Shown one piece after another: positions 1 through 8,727 of a stretch of DNA of 64,000 bases. Below the pieces are notes generated by a model. That model did no database searches. It was not told where the DNA came from and was given only the letters and a program-made list of their open reading frames with translations. A program made the translations under genes and the position numbers. The stretch's first letter is position 1. Each line of letters begins with the position of its first letter. Location of the stretch: assembly GCF_023073715.1 (NCBI RefSeq), contig NZ_JADPKA010000066.1, positions 1-64,000 on the forward strand, in the 5' to 3' direction. The DNA is from Bradyrhizobium sp. 164 (GTDB lineage: Bacteria > Pseudomonadota > Alphaproteobacteria > Rhizobiales > Xanthobacteraceae).

Positions 1-97
1 CATGACTCGATGGAAGCCACTGTGGACCCTTATCCCGGGGTCCCGATTGGATGCCGATCACCCCGAAAACGGGGTCCTTATTCCATGCCGAAACACA
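1..97. mobile_element. Terminal part of an IS21-type insertion sequence (body outside window)
   Basis: Two copies of a GGGGTCCnnATTnnATGCC motif lie 34 bp apart (from about 37 and 71), and the second runs into GAAACACA. Repeated GC-rich binding-site blocks close to a terminal TGTG/CACA are the usual look of IS21-family ends in rhizobia. No transposase gene is inside the window, so the element body would lie to the left. The family call rests on the repeat pattern alone. The motif differs from the ends of the complete IS21 element at 25115-27422, so this is a different element. Confidence 0.45.
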
Positions 98-1081
98 GAC
101 CTGATCCGGTTCCGCGGCACACGCTTTGACGGATCCTGCCACGCATCGCCAAAGAAAGGTTGCAGCGGCGAACCGGAAATGGATCGGCATTCCTGCTCAT
201 AACCGACCCTACCGAGGCAATCGCGAGAGTTACGCGTCCCGACGCTTACTGGTGCCGCAGAGCCTGTGAGGCCCGAGCTCCAAAATCCCGCTGTCCTGTC
301 GGAACAACGCAAGCTCCGCGGGCAGAAAACCTCGGCCAGATCGAGCTGAGGCCCTATGTGATAGAAGTCTGGGCCAGATTGGATCGTCGCGGGGACGGAC
401 GATTCGGCGACGGACGGAGAACCGCCGAACGCTCGACCGCGGCTTGGGGCAAACCGGGGACAGCTGGTCATTATCAGAGAAGGCTTCGATTGAACCAGCC
501 GCCAAAGTTCTTCACTGGCCGAGCTTTGAAGCAGAAGGCGCGACCGGAGCCTTTCGGTGCGCACGGGCTCCTAAACAGGATGTCGAATGCAATTGGAAAC
601 AAGCCGATGGGAGCCTACGCGGCATTCTCAAGAGCGTCTGAACGTTGCGATCTGCCGGTGCATGGTGGGCCTTTATCAGCACTCTGTTCATCCGCCGTCG
701 CGCCCCCTTGCAGCCTGGTGTCGCCCCCCCTTCTCCACGCAGCTGGACCACCGCACCGCAACCGCGGTCGGTACGCGCCCTGCCCCTGCATGCTGCTAGT
801 GCACTTGCGCGCGAGGGTCTGCCAATCTCACAGTTCAGCATACACCCTGCAAACGCCTGGCACACGCCTGCCTTCAATGGGTTTCTCTTGATCTCCCGGC
901 GCAACACGCAACTTCTAAGTATTTGAAAAAAACCGAGCTCTCGTTCCTTTTCTATCATCGGCCAATCGGAAGCAAGCTCCGCCCCAAAGAGGTCGGAGCT
1001 GATCGAAGGGCCGCATTGCGCAAGAGCAGATCGAGTTTCGAAGGCCGACATCAACCTATAAGTAGCCCTTCGTATACCCCA
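98..1081. other. About 1 kb without a recognisable gene
   Basis: Open frames exist on both strands, the longest about 180-240 codons, but they overlap each other, have no recognisable domain and no convincing ribosome binding site. The stretch lies between an IS end and the 3' end of the MetE-like gene, so it is probably degenerate spacer DNA at the edge of an insertion. I see no RNA gene or clear terminator in it. Confidence 0.4.
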
Positions 1082-2125
1082 TCACCCAATCTCCTGCCGG
1101 ACCTTCGCCGCTGCATTGCACATAGCCTTTAGCTTCCCGAACGCAATCGAGCGTGGCATGTACTTCATGCCGCAGTCCGGTGCCGGAATCAGACGCTCGG
1201 CCGGCACATATTTCAGACCGTTGCGGATGCGATCGGCGACGATATCGACGCTCTCGATCGCAGGATCCGCGAGATCGAGCACGCCTAGCATGATCTTCTT
1301 TGACGAAAGATCCTTCAGTACCCCGAGGTCGAGATTTGGCTGCGCCGCCTCGATCGAGATCTGCTCGGCGATCGTGTCGTCGAGTTCGGCCAGGAAGGAA
1401 TAGCCGGCCGGCTTGTTCGAGCCGGGCACGACGGCGGCATAACCGAAACAAAGATGCACCACGGTCGGTACCGTGATGCCCTGCAGCGCGCGGTTGATCG
1501 CCTTGACGGCATAGCGCTTGGCGAGTTCCGGATTGTTGCGTACCCAGGGCTCATCGAGCTGGATCACGTCAGCGCCGGCCTTCTGCAGATCGAGCGCCTC
1601 GGCGTTGACGGCCTCCGCGAGCGCCATCGCGAGCTCTTCCTCGTCCTTGTAGAACTCGTTCTTGGCTTGCTGGCTCATCGTGAACGGGCCGGGAAGGGTG
1701 ATCTTCGCCGCACGCTCCGTGTTCTTGCGCAGGAACTGCATGTCATGCAGCTCGACCGGGCCTTTGCGCCTCACCGGGCCGACGACGCGCGGCACCGGCG
1801 TCTGGGTATTGCCGGTGCGCGCCACGATTATCGCGGGATTGTCGGCGTCGATGCCATCGAGCGCGGTCGCGAAACGATTGGAGTAGCTCTCGCGGCGGAT
1901 CTCGCCATCGGTCACGATGTCGATGCCGGCGCGCTCCATGTCGCGGATCGCGACGATGGTGGCGTCGTCCTGGGCTTCTTCCAGATGCTCCGCCGGCAAT
2001 CGCCACATGTCGTGCAGGCGGGTGCGCGGCACCACCTTCGACAGCATGGCGCGGTTCACCAGCCATTCCGGCTGCGGATAGCTGCCGACCACAGTGGTCG
2101 GCAGGATATGCGTCGGCATAGGCAT
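1082..2125 (-). CDS. Core-MetE: cobalamin-independent methionine synthase-like methyltransferase
   Basis: The 347-aa protein matches only the C-terminal catalytic barrel of MetE; the N-terminal half of full-length MetE (about 750 aa) is absent. The zinc site is kept: H224-x-C226 (HLC), E259 and C318 (in PDCG), plus D191 in QLDEP near the homocysteine/methyl site. Known short MetE proteins move methyl groups to thiols from donors other than triglutamyl-methyltetrahydrofolate. The start follows AAGGAG 7 bp upstream. It is the last gene of a minus-strand operon with a NitT-type ABC transporter and an FAH hydrolase. I infer a catabolic methyl transfer (demethylation of an imported compound) rather than methionine biosynthesis; the substrate is unknown. 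Confidence 0.85.
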   Translation of the reverse strand: MPMPTHILPTTVVGSYPQPEWLVNRAMLSKVVPRTRLHDMWRLPAEHLEEAQDDATIVAIRDMERAGIDIVTDGEIRRESYSNRFATALDGIDADNPAIIVARTGNTQTPVPRVVGPVRRKGPVELHDMQFLRKNTERAAKITLPGPFTMSQQAKNEFYKDEEELAMALAEAVNAEALDLQKAGADVIQLDEPWVRNNPELAKRYAVKAINRALQGITVPTVVHLCFGYAAVVPGSNKPAGYSFLAELDDTIAEQISIEAAQPNLDLGVLKDLSSKKIMLGVLDLADPAIESVDIVADRIRNGLKYVPAERLIPAPDCGMKYMPRSIAFGKLKAMCNAAAKVRQEIG

Positions 2126-2161
2126 GGGGTTCTCCTTCTTATTGTTGTTGGAGGCGACGGG

Positions 2162-3031
2162 TCAGGCCGCGCGCGTTGCCGCGGCCGATGCTTCCTCCTC
2201 GACGGGATTGCGCAGGATACCGATGCCGGAGATCTCGATTTCGACGACGTCGCCGCCCTTCATCCACAGCGGCGGCGTGCGATAGGCGCCGACACCACCG
2301 GTCGTGCCTGTCACGATCACGTCGCCGGGCACGAGCTCGGTGAAGGTCGAGCAATAGGCGATCAGCGCCGGCACGTCGAAGACGAGATCGGAGATCGGAG
2401 CCTTCTGCACTTCGACGCCATTGAGCCGGGTGATCAGTGTCTGCCTGGTAATATCCGTCAACTCGTCGGTCGTGACCATCCACGGCCCGAAACCGCCTGT
2501 GCCGGCAAAATTCTTGCCCGGCGCGAATTGCGAGGTGTGGCGCTGCCAGTCGCGGACGCTGCCGTCGTTGTAACAGGCATAGCCGGCGACATGGCCGAGC
2601 GCAGCTTCGCGCGAGATACGGCGGCCGGCCTTGCCGATGATGACGGCCATCTCGCCCTCATAGTCGAAACGCTCGGATTCCAGCGGCCGGATCATAGGCT
2701 GGCCATGGCCGACCTGGCTGTTGGCGAAGCGGGTGAAGATCATCGGATGCGCCGGCGTCGGATGGCCGCTCTCAGCCAGATGCGTGGCGTAGTTGACGCC
2801 GATGCAGAAGATCTTGTCGGGATCGGGGACCGTCGGCAGCAGCACGACTTCCGCAAGCGTGTAGTCGGGTGTCTCGGCGGCGAGCTTCTTCAGCTCGTCG
2901 AGCGAGCTCTTCGTCAGCAGCGCTTTCAGCGTCGGAGTGGCCTTCGTGCGCTTGCCGGCATCGATGACACCCTTGTCGGTGACGATGCCATAGCTCGCCG
3001 TGCCCGCGATCGTGAAGCTTGCAACTTTCAT
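2162..3031 (-). CDS. Fumarylacetoacetate hydrolase (FAH) family protein
   Basis: This 289-aa protein has an FAH N-terminal subdomain (about 1-65) and the catalytic fold (about 70-280). The metal-binding acidic residues are visible in FDYEGEMAVI (E125, E127) and in NDGSVRDWQ (D156). Family members hydrolyse or decarboxylate 2,4-diketo acids and 2-hydroxydienoates at the end of ring-cleavage routes. The start lies 3 bp after the stop of the deacetylase gene, so the two are translationally coupled. It probably acts on the open-chain keto acid made from the substrate of the neighbouring ABC transporter. The exact substrate cannot be read from sequence. Confidence 0.88.
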   Translation of the reverse strand: MKVASFTIAGTASYGIVTDKGVIDAGKRTKATPTLKALLTKSSLDELKKLAAETPDYTLAEVVLLPTVPDPDKIFCIGVNYATHLAESGHPTPAHPMIFTRFANSQVGHGQPMIRPLESERFDYEGEMAVIIGKAGRRISREAALGHVAGYACYNDGSVRDWQRHTSQFAPGKNFAGTGGFGPWMVTTDELTDITRQTLITRLNGVEVQKAPISDLVFDVPALIAYCSTFTELVPGDVIVTGTTGGVGAYRTPPLWMKGGDVVEIEISGIGILRNPVEEEASAAATRAA

Positions 3032-3034
3032 CGG

Positions 3035-3694
3035 TCAAACACTCTCTTCGATGGAGGAAACATAGTCGTTGATTGGAAGCGCGATCTGGCCGCCGCGAAT
3101 CGGAACGCAGGCCGGCGGGAAATCCTGGCGGAAGCGCGCGCCGGCCGCAGTGGCGCGGTCGAGGAAGCGCTCCAGGTGCGCCATCGCGCCGGTCGGCAGA
3201 TCGTGCAGCACCATCAGCGTCCAGGGCTGCCGGCTGCATTGGTCAAGTGCGCGCGCGCTCCAGCCGTCGGGGTCGTCCCAGTCGCGCGGAATGGAATTCC
3301 AGAGCACGCAGCTGTGTCTGTTGCGGGTGAGATAATCGACCACGGACGGCTTGAGCAGGCGCCGGTCCAGATTGCCGCCGCCGCCGAACGGCCGAAACCA
3401 GCGCTGTGAATGCGCGAGGTCTCCGATCGCTGCCTGCGTACGGCCGATCTCGCGCTCAGCGGTGTCCCGCCCGGCCTGCGCGCCGAGCGGAACGCTGTGC
3501 GTAAAAGTATGGTTGCCGATCCAGTGCCCTTCGTCATGGGCCACCTCCGCAAGGCGGCGCCGCTCGGAATCGGCAAGCTTCTCGCCGATGACGAAGAAGG
3601 TGGTCTTGATGCCGCGCTTGCCCAAGATGTCGAGCACGTGCGGCGTGACGGCGGGATCGGGGCCGTTGTCGAATGTCAGGGTCAGATCATACAC
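3035..3694 (-). CDS. Polysaccharide deacetylase (NodB homology) family protein with altered metal motif
   Basis: This 219-aa NodB-fold protein starts with a GTG codon 10 bp after the upstream permease gene. Motif 1 reads TFDNGP: catalytic-base D9 is present, but the second Asp, normally a metal ligand (TFDDGP), is N10. Motif 2 is intact as H62-x3-H66 (HTFTH). It has no signal peptide, so it should be cytoplasmic, unlike cell-wall deacetylases. In an operon with FAH and MetE-like genes it more likely hydrolyses a small amide or cyclic C-N bond, as the allantoinase-like PuuE branch does. The role is inferred. Confidence 0.8.
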   Translation of the reverse strand: MYDLTLTFDNGPDPAVTPHVLDILGKRGIKTTFFVIGEKLADSERRRLAEVAHDEGHWIGNHTFTHSVPLGAQAGRDTAEREIGRTQAAIGDLAHSQRWFRPFGGGGNLDRRLLKPSVVDYLTRNRHSCVLWNSIPRDWDDPDGWSARALDQCSRQPWTLMVLHDLPTGAMAHLERFLDRATAAGARFRQDFPPACVPIRGGQIALPINDYVSSIEESV

Positions 3695-3704
3695 GCGCTT
3701 GACC

Positions 3705-4514
3705 TCAGGTTGCGGGCTGCATTGCGCCCGCGGCGATGTCGTCGTTGGCCAGTCCGGCGCGGGTGCCGGTCTGCCAGATCGTCGCCTTGCGCTCGATCCA
3801 GCGGATCACGGCGTTGAAGCCGATGGCGAGGAACAGCACCAGAAGCACGCCCGCAAACACATGCGCGCTGTCGAGGATGGTGCGGTAGCGCGAAATCAGA
3901 TAGCCGATGCCGGCCGAGGAGATCAGCATCTCCGAGACGACGACGCCGACGATCACCAACGCGCCGCCGACACGCAGGCCCGACAGCACCGTCGGAATTG
4001 CCGCTGGGATGATGACGCGAACCAGCCGCTGACTCAGCGTCGCACCCATGCTGCGCGCGGCGAGCAGCAGCTGCGGGTCGATGGTCTGGATGCCGGCGGC
4101 GGTCGCGAGCATCGTCGGCAGAAAGCCGTAGATCGAGGCGAACGCGATCTTGGACTCCGAGCCGATGCCTAGCCACACGGTGAAGACGGGATAGAGGATC
4201 ACCAACGGCACCGCGTAGAGGCTCGACATCATCGGCATGATCAGGATTCGCGGGCGCGGCAGGCTGCCGACGATGGCGCCGAGCAGGATGCCGCCGCCGC
4301 AGGCGAACGCCATGGACACCACGACCTCGTACAGCGTGACCGCGAGCGCATGACCGTATTCGCCCGCATCGGTCCATCCCGCGATCAGCGTCGACGACAG
4401 CGAGGGCAGGAACAGCTCGGGAATGAGCCCGGTCCGCGGCAGCAGCTCCCACAGCGCGATCAGGCCGATCACGATCAGGTATCGCAGGGCTTTGGCACTG
4501 ATCCAGGCGCTCAT
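3705..4514 (-). CDS. ABC transporter permease, NitT/TauT type
   Basis: A 269-aa inner-membrane protein with about six hydrophobic segments and the inner-membrane coupling helix (around ARSMGATLSQRLVRVIIPAA) of SsuC/TauC/NrtB permeases. I chose the Met at 4514 because the preceding ATPase gene ends at 4522 and upstream in-frame codons are not permease-like. It is the second permease of a binding protein-permease-ATPase-permease operon and presumably forms a heterodimer with the product of 5307-6068. NitT systems import nitrate, sulfonates, thiamine precursors and aromatic acids; the substrate here is unknown. Confidence 0.88.
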   Translation of the reverse strand: MSAWISAKALRYLIVIGLIALWELLPRTGLIPELFLPSLSSTLIAGWTDAGEYGHALAVTLYEVVVSMAFACGGGILLGAIVGSLPRPRILIMPMMSSLYAVPLVILYPVFTVWLGIGSESKIAFASIYGFLPTMLATAAGIQTIDPQLLLAARSMGATLSQRLVRVIIPAAIPTVLSGLRVGGALVIVGVVVSEMLISSAGIGYLISRYRTILDSAHVFAGVLLVLFLAIGFNAVIRWIERKATIWQTGTRAGLANDDIAAGAMQPAT

Positions 4515-4521
4515 CCCCGCC

Positions 4522-5328
4522 TCACGCCGATTTGCGGATATGACGCCAGATGCGGTCGCGCAGGCTGCCGAAGGCATCGCCGCTGAGCATCTCGTAGGTC
4601 CGCGGCCGCGGCAGCTGGACCTGGAGATGGTCCACGATGCGGCCGGGCCGCGCCGACATCACGATCACCTCGTCGGCGAGATAGACCGCTTCGGTGAGGC
4701 TGTGCGTGACGAAGACGACGGTCTTGCCGGTCGCAGCCCAGATCCGCAGCAGCTCGTCGCCCATGGTCATGCGCGTCTGCTCGTCGAGTGCTGCGAAGGG
4801 TTCGTCCATCAGCAGCACCGGTGGGTCCTGTACGAGCCCGCGCGCGATCGAGACACGCTGCTTCATGCCGCCCGAGAGTTCATGCGGATGACGCCTGCCG
4901 AACCCGTCGAGCCCGACCAGTTTGAGCGCATCCTGCGCCTTGGCGCGGCGCTCGGCCTTGGGAACGCCGCGCAGTGCCAGCGGAAACTCGACATTGTCCT
5001 CGGCCGTCAGCCACGGAAACAGGCTCGCCTCCTGGAACACCACGCCGACCCGATCGGGGTCCGGCTGTAGGATCGGCGCGCCGTTGATGGTGATGGTGCC
5101 GGCTGTCTGCTGGCGCAGGCCCGCCATCATCATCAGAAGCGTGGACTTGCCGCAGCCGCTGGGGCCGACCAGCACCACGAAGCGGCCGGGCTTGATCTCG
5201 AGCGAGACGTCCTGGAGCGCGACGACGTCCTGCGACCGGGTCTTGAACACCTGACCGACATTCTTCACCTCGATCGCGCCGGCGCGCGCGGCGGGCTTGA
5301 GCGGGGTCACGTTCGCCAATGGCTGCAT
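4522..5328 (-). CDS. ABC transporter ATPase, NitT/TauT type
   Basis: A 268-aa nucleotide-binding subunit with Walker A GPSGCGKST (55-63), Q-loop FQEASLFPW, signature LSGGM (151-155), Walker B VLLMDE (171-176) and switch H209. The frame is open far upstream, but the family N-terminus fits the ATG at 5328, which overlaps the end of the upstream permease gene by 22 bp and indicates coupled translation. It energises the two flanking permeases. Typical length and motifs suggest it is functional. Confidence 0.9.
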   Translation of the reverse strand: MQPLANVTPLKPAARAGAIEVKNVGQVFKTRSQDVVALQDVSLEIKPGRFVVLVGPSGCGKSTLLMMMAGLRQQTAGTITINGAPILQPDPDRVGVVFQEASLFPWLTAEDNVEFPLALRGVPKAERRAKAQDALKLVGLDGFGRRHPHELSGGMKQRVSIARGLVQDPPVLLMDEPFAALDEQTRMTMGDELLRIWAATGKTVVFVTHSLTEAVYLADEVIVMSARPGRIVDHLQVQLPRPRTYEMLSGDAFGSLRDRIWRHIRKSA

Positions 5329-6068
5329 CGCGTTTCCACCCATCTGACAAGTTCGTTGAAGGTCACGGCGATCGCGGCGACCATCACGACGCCGGCGAGG
5401 AGCTGCTTCATCTGGAAATTCTCGCCCCAGGTCGCGATCTGGTGGCCGATGCCGTCGCGCGAGGCGTACATCTCGGCGAGGATCACGCCGGTGAGGTTGA
5501 AGATCATAGAAATCCGCAAGGCTTCCAGCAGCACCGGCAGCATGCTCGGCAGATAGACCCGCAGCGCGGTCTGCAGCGGCGTCGCGCCATAGGAGCGTGC
5601 TACCGTGAGATGCTCGACCTTGACCGATTCCACCGCCGTCGTCGTCGACATGATCACGATGAAGATGGTGGAGAAAAAGCCGAAGCCGACTTTCTGGGCA
5701 AAGCCGACGCCGAACACCAGGATGAACATCGGCAGGAAGATCGACTTCGGGATGCTGAAGGCGAAGAATAGCAGCGGCTTGGCGACATCGGCGAAGTAGC
5801 GGTTCTCCGCGAGCAGAAAGCCGATCAGCGCGCCGACGGGCACGGCCAGCGCGAACGCCGCCAGCACCTCGGTCGCGGTCACCATTAGGTCCTTCTGCAC
5901 CGCCGCGCGCTGGAGGAGATCGCCGAGCGTCGCGAACGTGTCGGACGCCGACGGCAGCAGGCGCGGATTGACGAGGCCGGTGCGCGACAGCAGCTCCCAC
6001 AGCGCCAGCACCGCGACGATGATCGCGATCCGCGCGAGGTTGATGAGAAGCGTGCTCTGCATCGCCAT
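5307..6068 (-). CDS. ABC transporter permease, NitT/TauT type
   Basis: A 253-aa membrane protein with about six transmembrane segments and the permease coupling motif around ARSYGATPLQTALRVYLPSM. Its ATG shares one base with the stop of the binding-protein gene (TAATG), so it is translationally coupled. It is paralogous to the second permease at 3705-4514; both contain the early LALWELL(S/P)RTGL block, consistent with a heterodimer that arose by duplication. Confidence 0.9.
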   Translation of the reverse strand: MAMQSTLLINLARIAIIVAVLALWELLSRTGLVNPRLLPSASDTFATLGDLLQRAAVQKDLMVTATEVLAAFALAVPVGALIGFLLAENRYFADVAKPLLFFAFSIPKSIFLPMFILVFGVGFAQKVGFGFFSTIFIVIMSTTTAVESVKVEHLTVARSYGATPLQTALRVYLPSMLPVLLEALRISMIFNLTGVILAEMYASRDGIGHQIATWGENFQMKQLLAGVVMVAAIAVTFNELVRWVETRCSHWRT

Positions 6069-7030
6069 TACTTGGTCGGCACCGGCTTGAACTTGGTCGA
6101 GATCACGTCCTCGGCCGGCACGATGTCCTTAAGCCCGCCGAGCTTGGCGAGATCGAGCGAGAGCTGCACGGCGGCCTTGACGTCAGCCGCCCCCATGTCA
6201 CCGCTGGTCTCGAGCTTCATGATGGTGTTGTCGTATTCGAGCGCCGCGATCTCCGGTGGCATCTCGTAGAGCTCGGCGATCAGCTTGACGGTGACGTCGC
6301 GGTTGGCGCGCATGAATGCAACCGCGCCGTAGAGCGCGTTCACCGCCTTCTGCACCAGCTGGGGCTTCGCCTCGGCCAATTTGTCGAGCACGATCCAACC
6401 GGCGGTGAGGTTCGGCGGCACCGCGGTCGAATAGTCGAGGATGCTCTTGGCTTCGCCGGATTTCGAGATCTGGAAGCTCAGCGGCGAATAGACCACGGCG
6501 GCCTCGACATTGCCGGCCAGCAGGTTCGGCACCAGGCCGCCACCGCCGACCGGCACACGCGTGAAGTCGATCTTCTTGTCCTGGATGGTCCACAGCGCCA
6601 GCAGGTCCGAGCCCGAGCCGGCCGCGGTGATTGCCACCTTCTTGCCGTTGAGGTCCTTGACGTCGAGCGTTGACTTGGCCGGCACCATCAACTGCCAGCC
6701 GAAATTGCCCATCGCGGCGTTGGCGACGATCCGCGACATCACGCCCTTCTTGCGTCCGGCGGAGACCAGAGACGGCGGATCGAGGATGATGTCGGCGGCG
6801 CCGGCCGCCATGCCCTCGAAGGTTTCGGCGCCGCTGCGGTAGATGGTCAGCTCGGCCTGGATGCCTTCCTTCTCGAACAGCTTTTGCCGCACAGCCGTCT
6901 CGGCGATCGTGGTCGGCCAATAAGTTTTCGTGGGCAGGCCGACGCGGATGGTCTCGGCGGCGCTCGCGGGGCCGGCAAGAAGTGCGGCGGCGGCGAGCGA
7001 TAGCAACGCGTGACGGCGATTGATCTTCAT
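6068..7030 (-). CDS. ABC transporter substrate-binding protein, NMT1/SsuA-like
   Basis: A 320-aa periplasmic protein with a Sec-type signal peptide (basic MKINRRH, hydrophobic core, cleavage probably after ASA near residue 24). The mature part is a type II two-lobed binding fold of the NMT1/SsuA/TauA class, with characteristic blocks such as GLPTKTYWPTTIAE and VTAAGSGSDLLAL-like strands. It heads the transporter part of a minus-strand operon that continues to the MetE-like gene. It lies 48 bp downstream of the broken gntR gene. The ligand is unknown; the operon enzymes suggest a small organic acid or N- or S-methylated compound. Confidence 0.88.
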   Translation of the reverse strand: MKINRRHALLSLAAAALLAGPASAAETIRVGLPTKTYWPTTIAETAVRQKLFEKEGIQAELTIYRSGAETFEGMAAGAADIILDPPSLVSAGRKKGVMSRIVANAAMGNFGWQLMVPAKSTLDVKDLNGKKVAITAAGSGSDLLALWTIQDKKIDFTRVPVGGGGLVPNLLAGNVEAAVVYSPLSFQISKSGEAKSILDYSTAVPPNLTAGWIVLDKLAEAKPQLVQKAVNALYGAVAFMRANRDVTVKLIAELYEMPPEIAALEYDNTIMKLETSGDMGAADVKAAVQLSLDLAKLGGLKDIVPAEDVISTKFKPVPTK

Positions 7031-7078
7031 TGTTGTTTCCTCCCCGGTACTTTTATGTGCCGGATTGCCTCCGGATCG

Positions 7079-7806
7079 TCAGGTCGTGCGACTCACCTCC
7101 GCGATGCGCGAGGCGGCGAGCTCGACGAACTCTTTGGTGATACCGAAATGCTTCGACAGGGCGCGAACCGCCGCGTCGGCATCGCGCTTCACCACAGCCG
7201 CGACGATTGCCTCGTGCTCGGCCTCGACGTCGCGCCGCTTGGCGCCGACCTCGCGGCGGATCGACAGACGGCGATATCGCTCGCTCTGCTCGTGCAGGAC
7301 GTCGCGGAAGCCGAGCAGCCATGGCGAGCCGCAGGCATTGACCAGCGCACGATGGAAGACGCGGTGACGGATGACCCATTCCTCATAATGCACGGTGGGA
7401 TCATCGGGGTAGCGATAGGGAACGGCTTTGAGATCGGTCCACGCCGATTTGAGCGCGGCGAACCAAGCCTCGTCGCCGCGCTCGATCGAGCGGCGCAGTG
7501 CGAGCCCCTCGATGTCGATCCTGGTTTGCGTGACGTCCGCAAGATCGGCCAGCGAGACCGGGCTCACGCGAAAGCCGCGCTGGTCGGAGGCCTGCACGAG
7601 ACCGTCAGCGACGAGACGCGACAACGCTTCACGTACGGCGGCAAGCTCACCGAGAACTGCTTGGCTAGTCCCGCGATGTGCAGCTTCTGCCCCGGCAGCA
7701 GCCGCGTCGCCAGGATGTCGGTGCGCAGGCGCTCATGCAGCGCCGACGTCAAGCTGCGCGGACCGTTGCCGGGACTTCCGGCCAACTGGAACTGAAGCGG
7801 ACCCAT
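7079..7806 (-). pseudogene. GntR/FCD-family transcriptional regulator, frameshifted in the HTH
   Basis: The N-terminal winged helix (ATG at 7806) and the C-terminal FCD effector domain are in different frames. The reading is normal up to LAKQFSVSL, then one base is missing near 7640-7643; restoring a G gives ...SLAAVREALSRLVADGLV, the exact GntR recognition-helix pattern. The FCD part keeps metal-ligand-like Asp and His residues. So this is either a recent pseudogene or a one-base sequencing error. In context it would be the local repressor of the catabolic operon around it. An intact relative sits at 21081-21797. Confidence 0.85.
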
Positions 7807-7842
7807 GCCGGAATGATTGCAAGGTAGAGCGGCGAGGTCAAC

Positions 7843-7865
7843 AAAAAATCGAAAATCGATTTTTT
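7843..7865. promoter_or_regulatory. Inverted repeat upstream of gntR, likely operator
   Basis: A perfect 9-bp inverted repeat AAAAAATCG / CGATTTTTT is separated by 5 bp and sits 37 bp upstream of the gntR start codon. AT-rich palindromes of this size are typical autoregulatory sites of FCD-type GntR proteins. It follows the lactonase gene stop by 27 bp, so a weak terminator role is the alternative, but the stem is too AT-rich to be convincing. Confidence 0.45.
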
Positions 7866-7892
7866 TGATTGTCGCATCGGATGCGGGGCGTC

Positions 7893-8702
7893 CTAAGAAT
7901 GAGGAGCTCCGGACGGCGCGACATCGAGGCGAACAGCGACCCCCTTTAGGTCGGGGCTTGGCGCCGGGTAGAGCTTCATGACCCGTGGATCATGGCCGGG
8001 GATGATGTGGTCCGCGCTGGGTGCCGCGGCGCGCAGCTTATCGAAACCCACCAGCATGTCGCCGACATGAAACGCCGTCGTGAACGGACGCTCGCTGGTC
8101 ATGTTCTCGTAGAAATGACTGACATCGGAGGCGAGCACGACGGGCCCGCGTCGCGTGGTGACGCGGACGAATTGAAGGCCGGCGGAATGCCCGCCGGCGG
8201 CATGGACCGTCAGTCCGGGCGCGATCTCGGCGTCGCCGTCGTAGAACAGCACCCGCCGCGCGTAGTTCAGCCGCACGATCCCACAGACGTCCTCGACCTC
8301 GAAGGAATGCGACAGCCTCGGATATTGCATATAGCGGCCAGTGGCGTAGGCAAGCTCGCGCTCCTGGAGATGAAACCGCGCGCTCGGAAACCGGTCGAAA
8401 TTGCCGGCATGGTCGTAGTGCAGATGCGTGAGGATCACGTCCTTGATGTCTGCAGAATCGATGTCGAACGCACCAAGGGTCTCGACCGGGCAGCGCAGAA
8501 AATCCCGCTTGCGCTGCCTGGCCACTTCCGCGTTGAATCCGGTGTCGATGACGAAGGTGCGCCCGCCTCCCCGCGCCAGCCACATGAAATAGTCCATTGG
8601 CATCGGCCCGTCATGCGGGTCGCCGCCTATGAAATGCTCGCTCCGCTGCGCATCGCGCGTCGCGTAGCGGATCGCAAACAGCTCATAGTCCAGGTCAGCC
8701 AT
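7893..8702 (-). CDS. Metallo-beta-lactamase fold hydrolase, AHL-lactonase-like
   Basis: A 269-aa cytoplasmic dinuclear metallohydrolase with H93-x-H95-x-D97-H98 (THLHYDH), H172 (GGHSAG), D193 (ASDVSH) and H237 (IIPGHDP). The spacing matches the AttM/AiiA-type N-acyl-homoserine lactonase branch of about 250-270 aa. It lies 25 bp after a CMD gene and downstream of MmgE/PrpD in one operon. In this setting hydrolysis of a catabolic lactone is more plausible than quorum quenching, though both fit the fold. Confidence 0.87.
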   Translation of the reverse strand: MADLDYELFAIRYATRDAQRSEHFIGGDPHDGPMPMDYFMWLARGGGRTFVIDTGFNAEVARQRKRDFLRCPVETLGAFDIDSADIKDVILTHLHYDHAGNFDRFPSARFHLQERELAYATGRYMQYPRLSHSFEVEDVCGIVRLNYARRVLFYDGDAEIAPGLTVHAAGGHSAGLQFVRVTTRRGPVVLASDVSHFYENMTSERPFTTAFHVGDMLVGFDKLRAAAPSADHIIPGHDPRVMKLYPAPSPDLKGVAVRLDVAPSGAPHS

Positions 8703-8727
8703 GACGTCCTCCGATCGGGATGCACGC

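Noticed and set aside
1454-3409. 651-codon plus-strand open frame
   Set aside because: It is antisense to the MetE-like, FAH and deacetylase genes, rich in His, Arg and Asp as expected for mirror frames of high-GC genes, and has no domain.
7843-7865. Rho-independent terminator of the lactonase gene
   Set aside because: The stem is almost only A-T and lacks the GC-rich stem expected; position before gntR favours an operator.
7893-8702. Quorum-quenching system
   Set aside because: The AHL-lactonase-like fold alone is not enough; the gene sits in a catabolic operon without any luxI/luxR-type neighbour.
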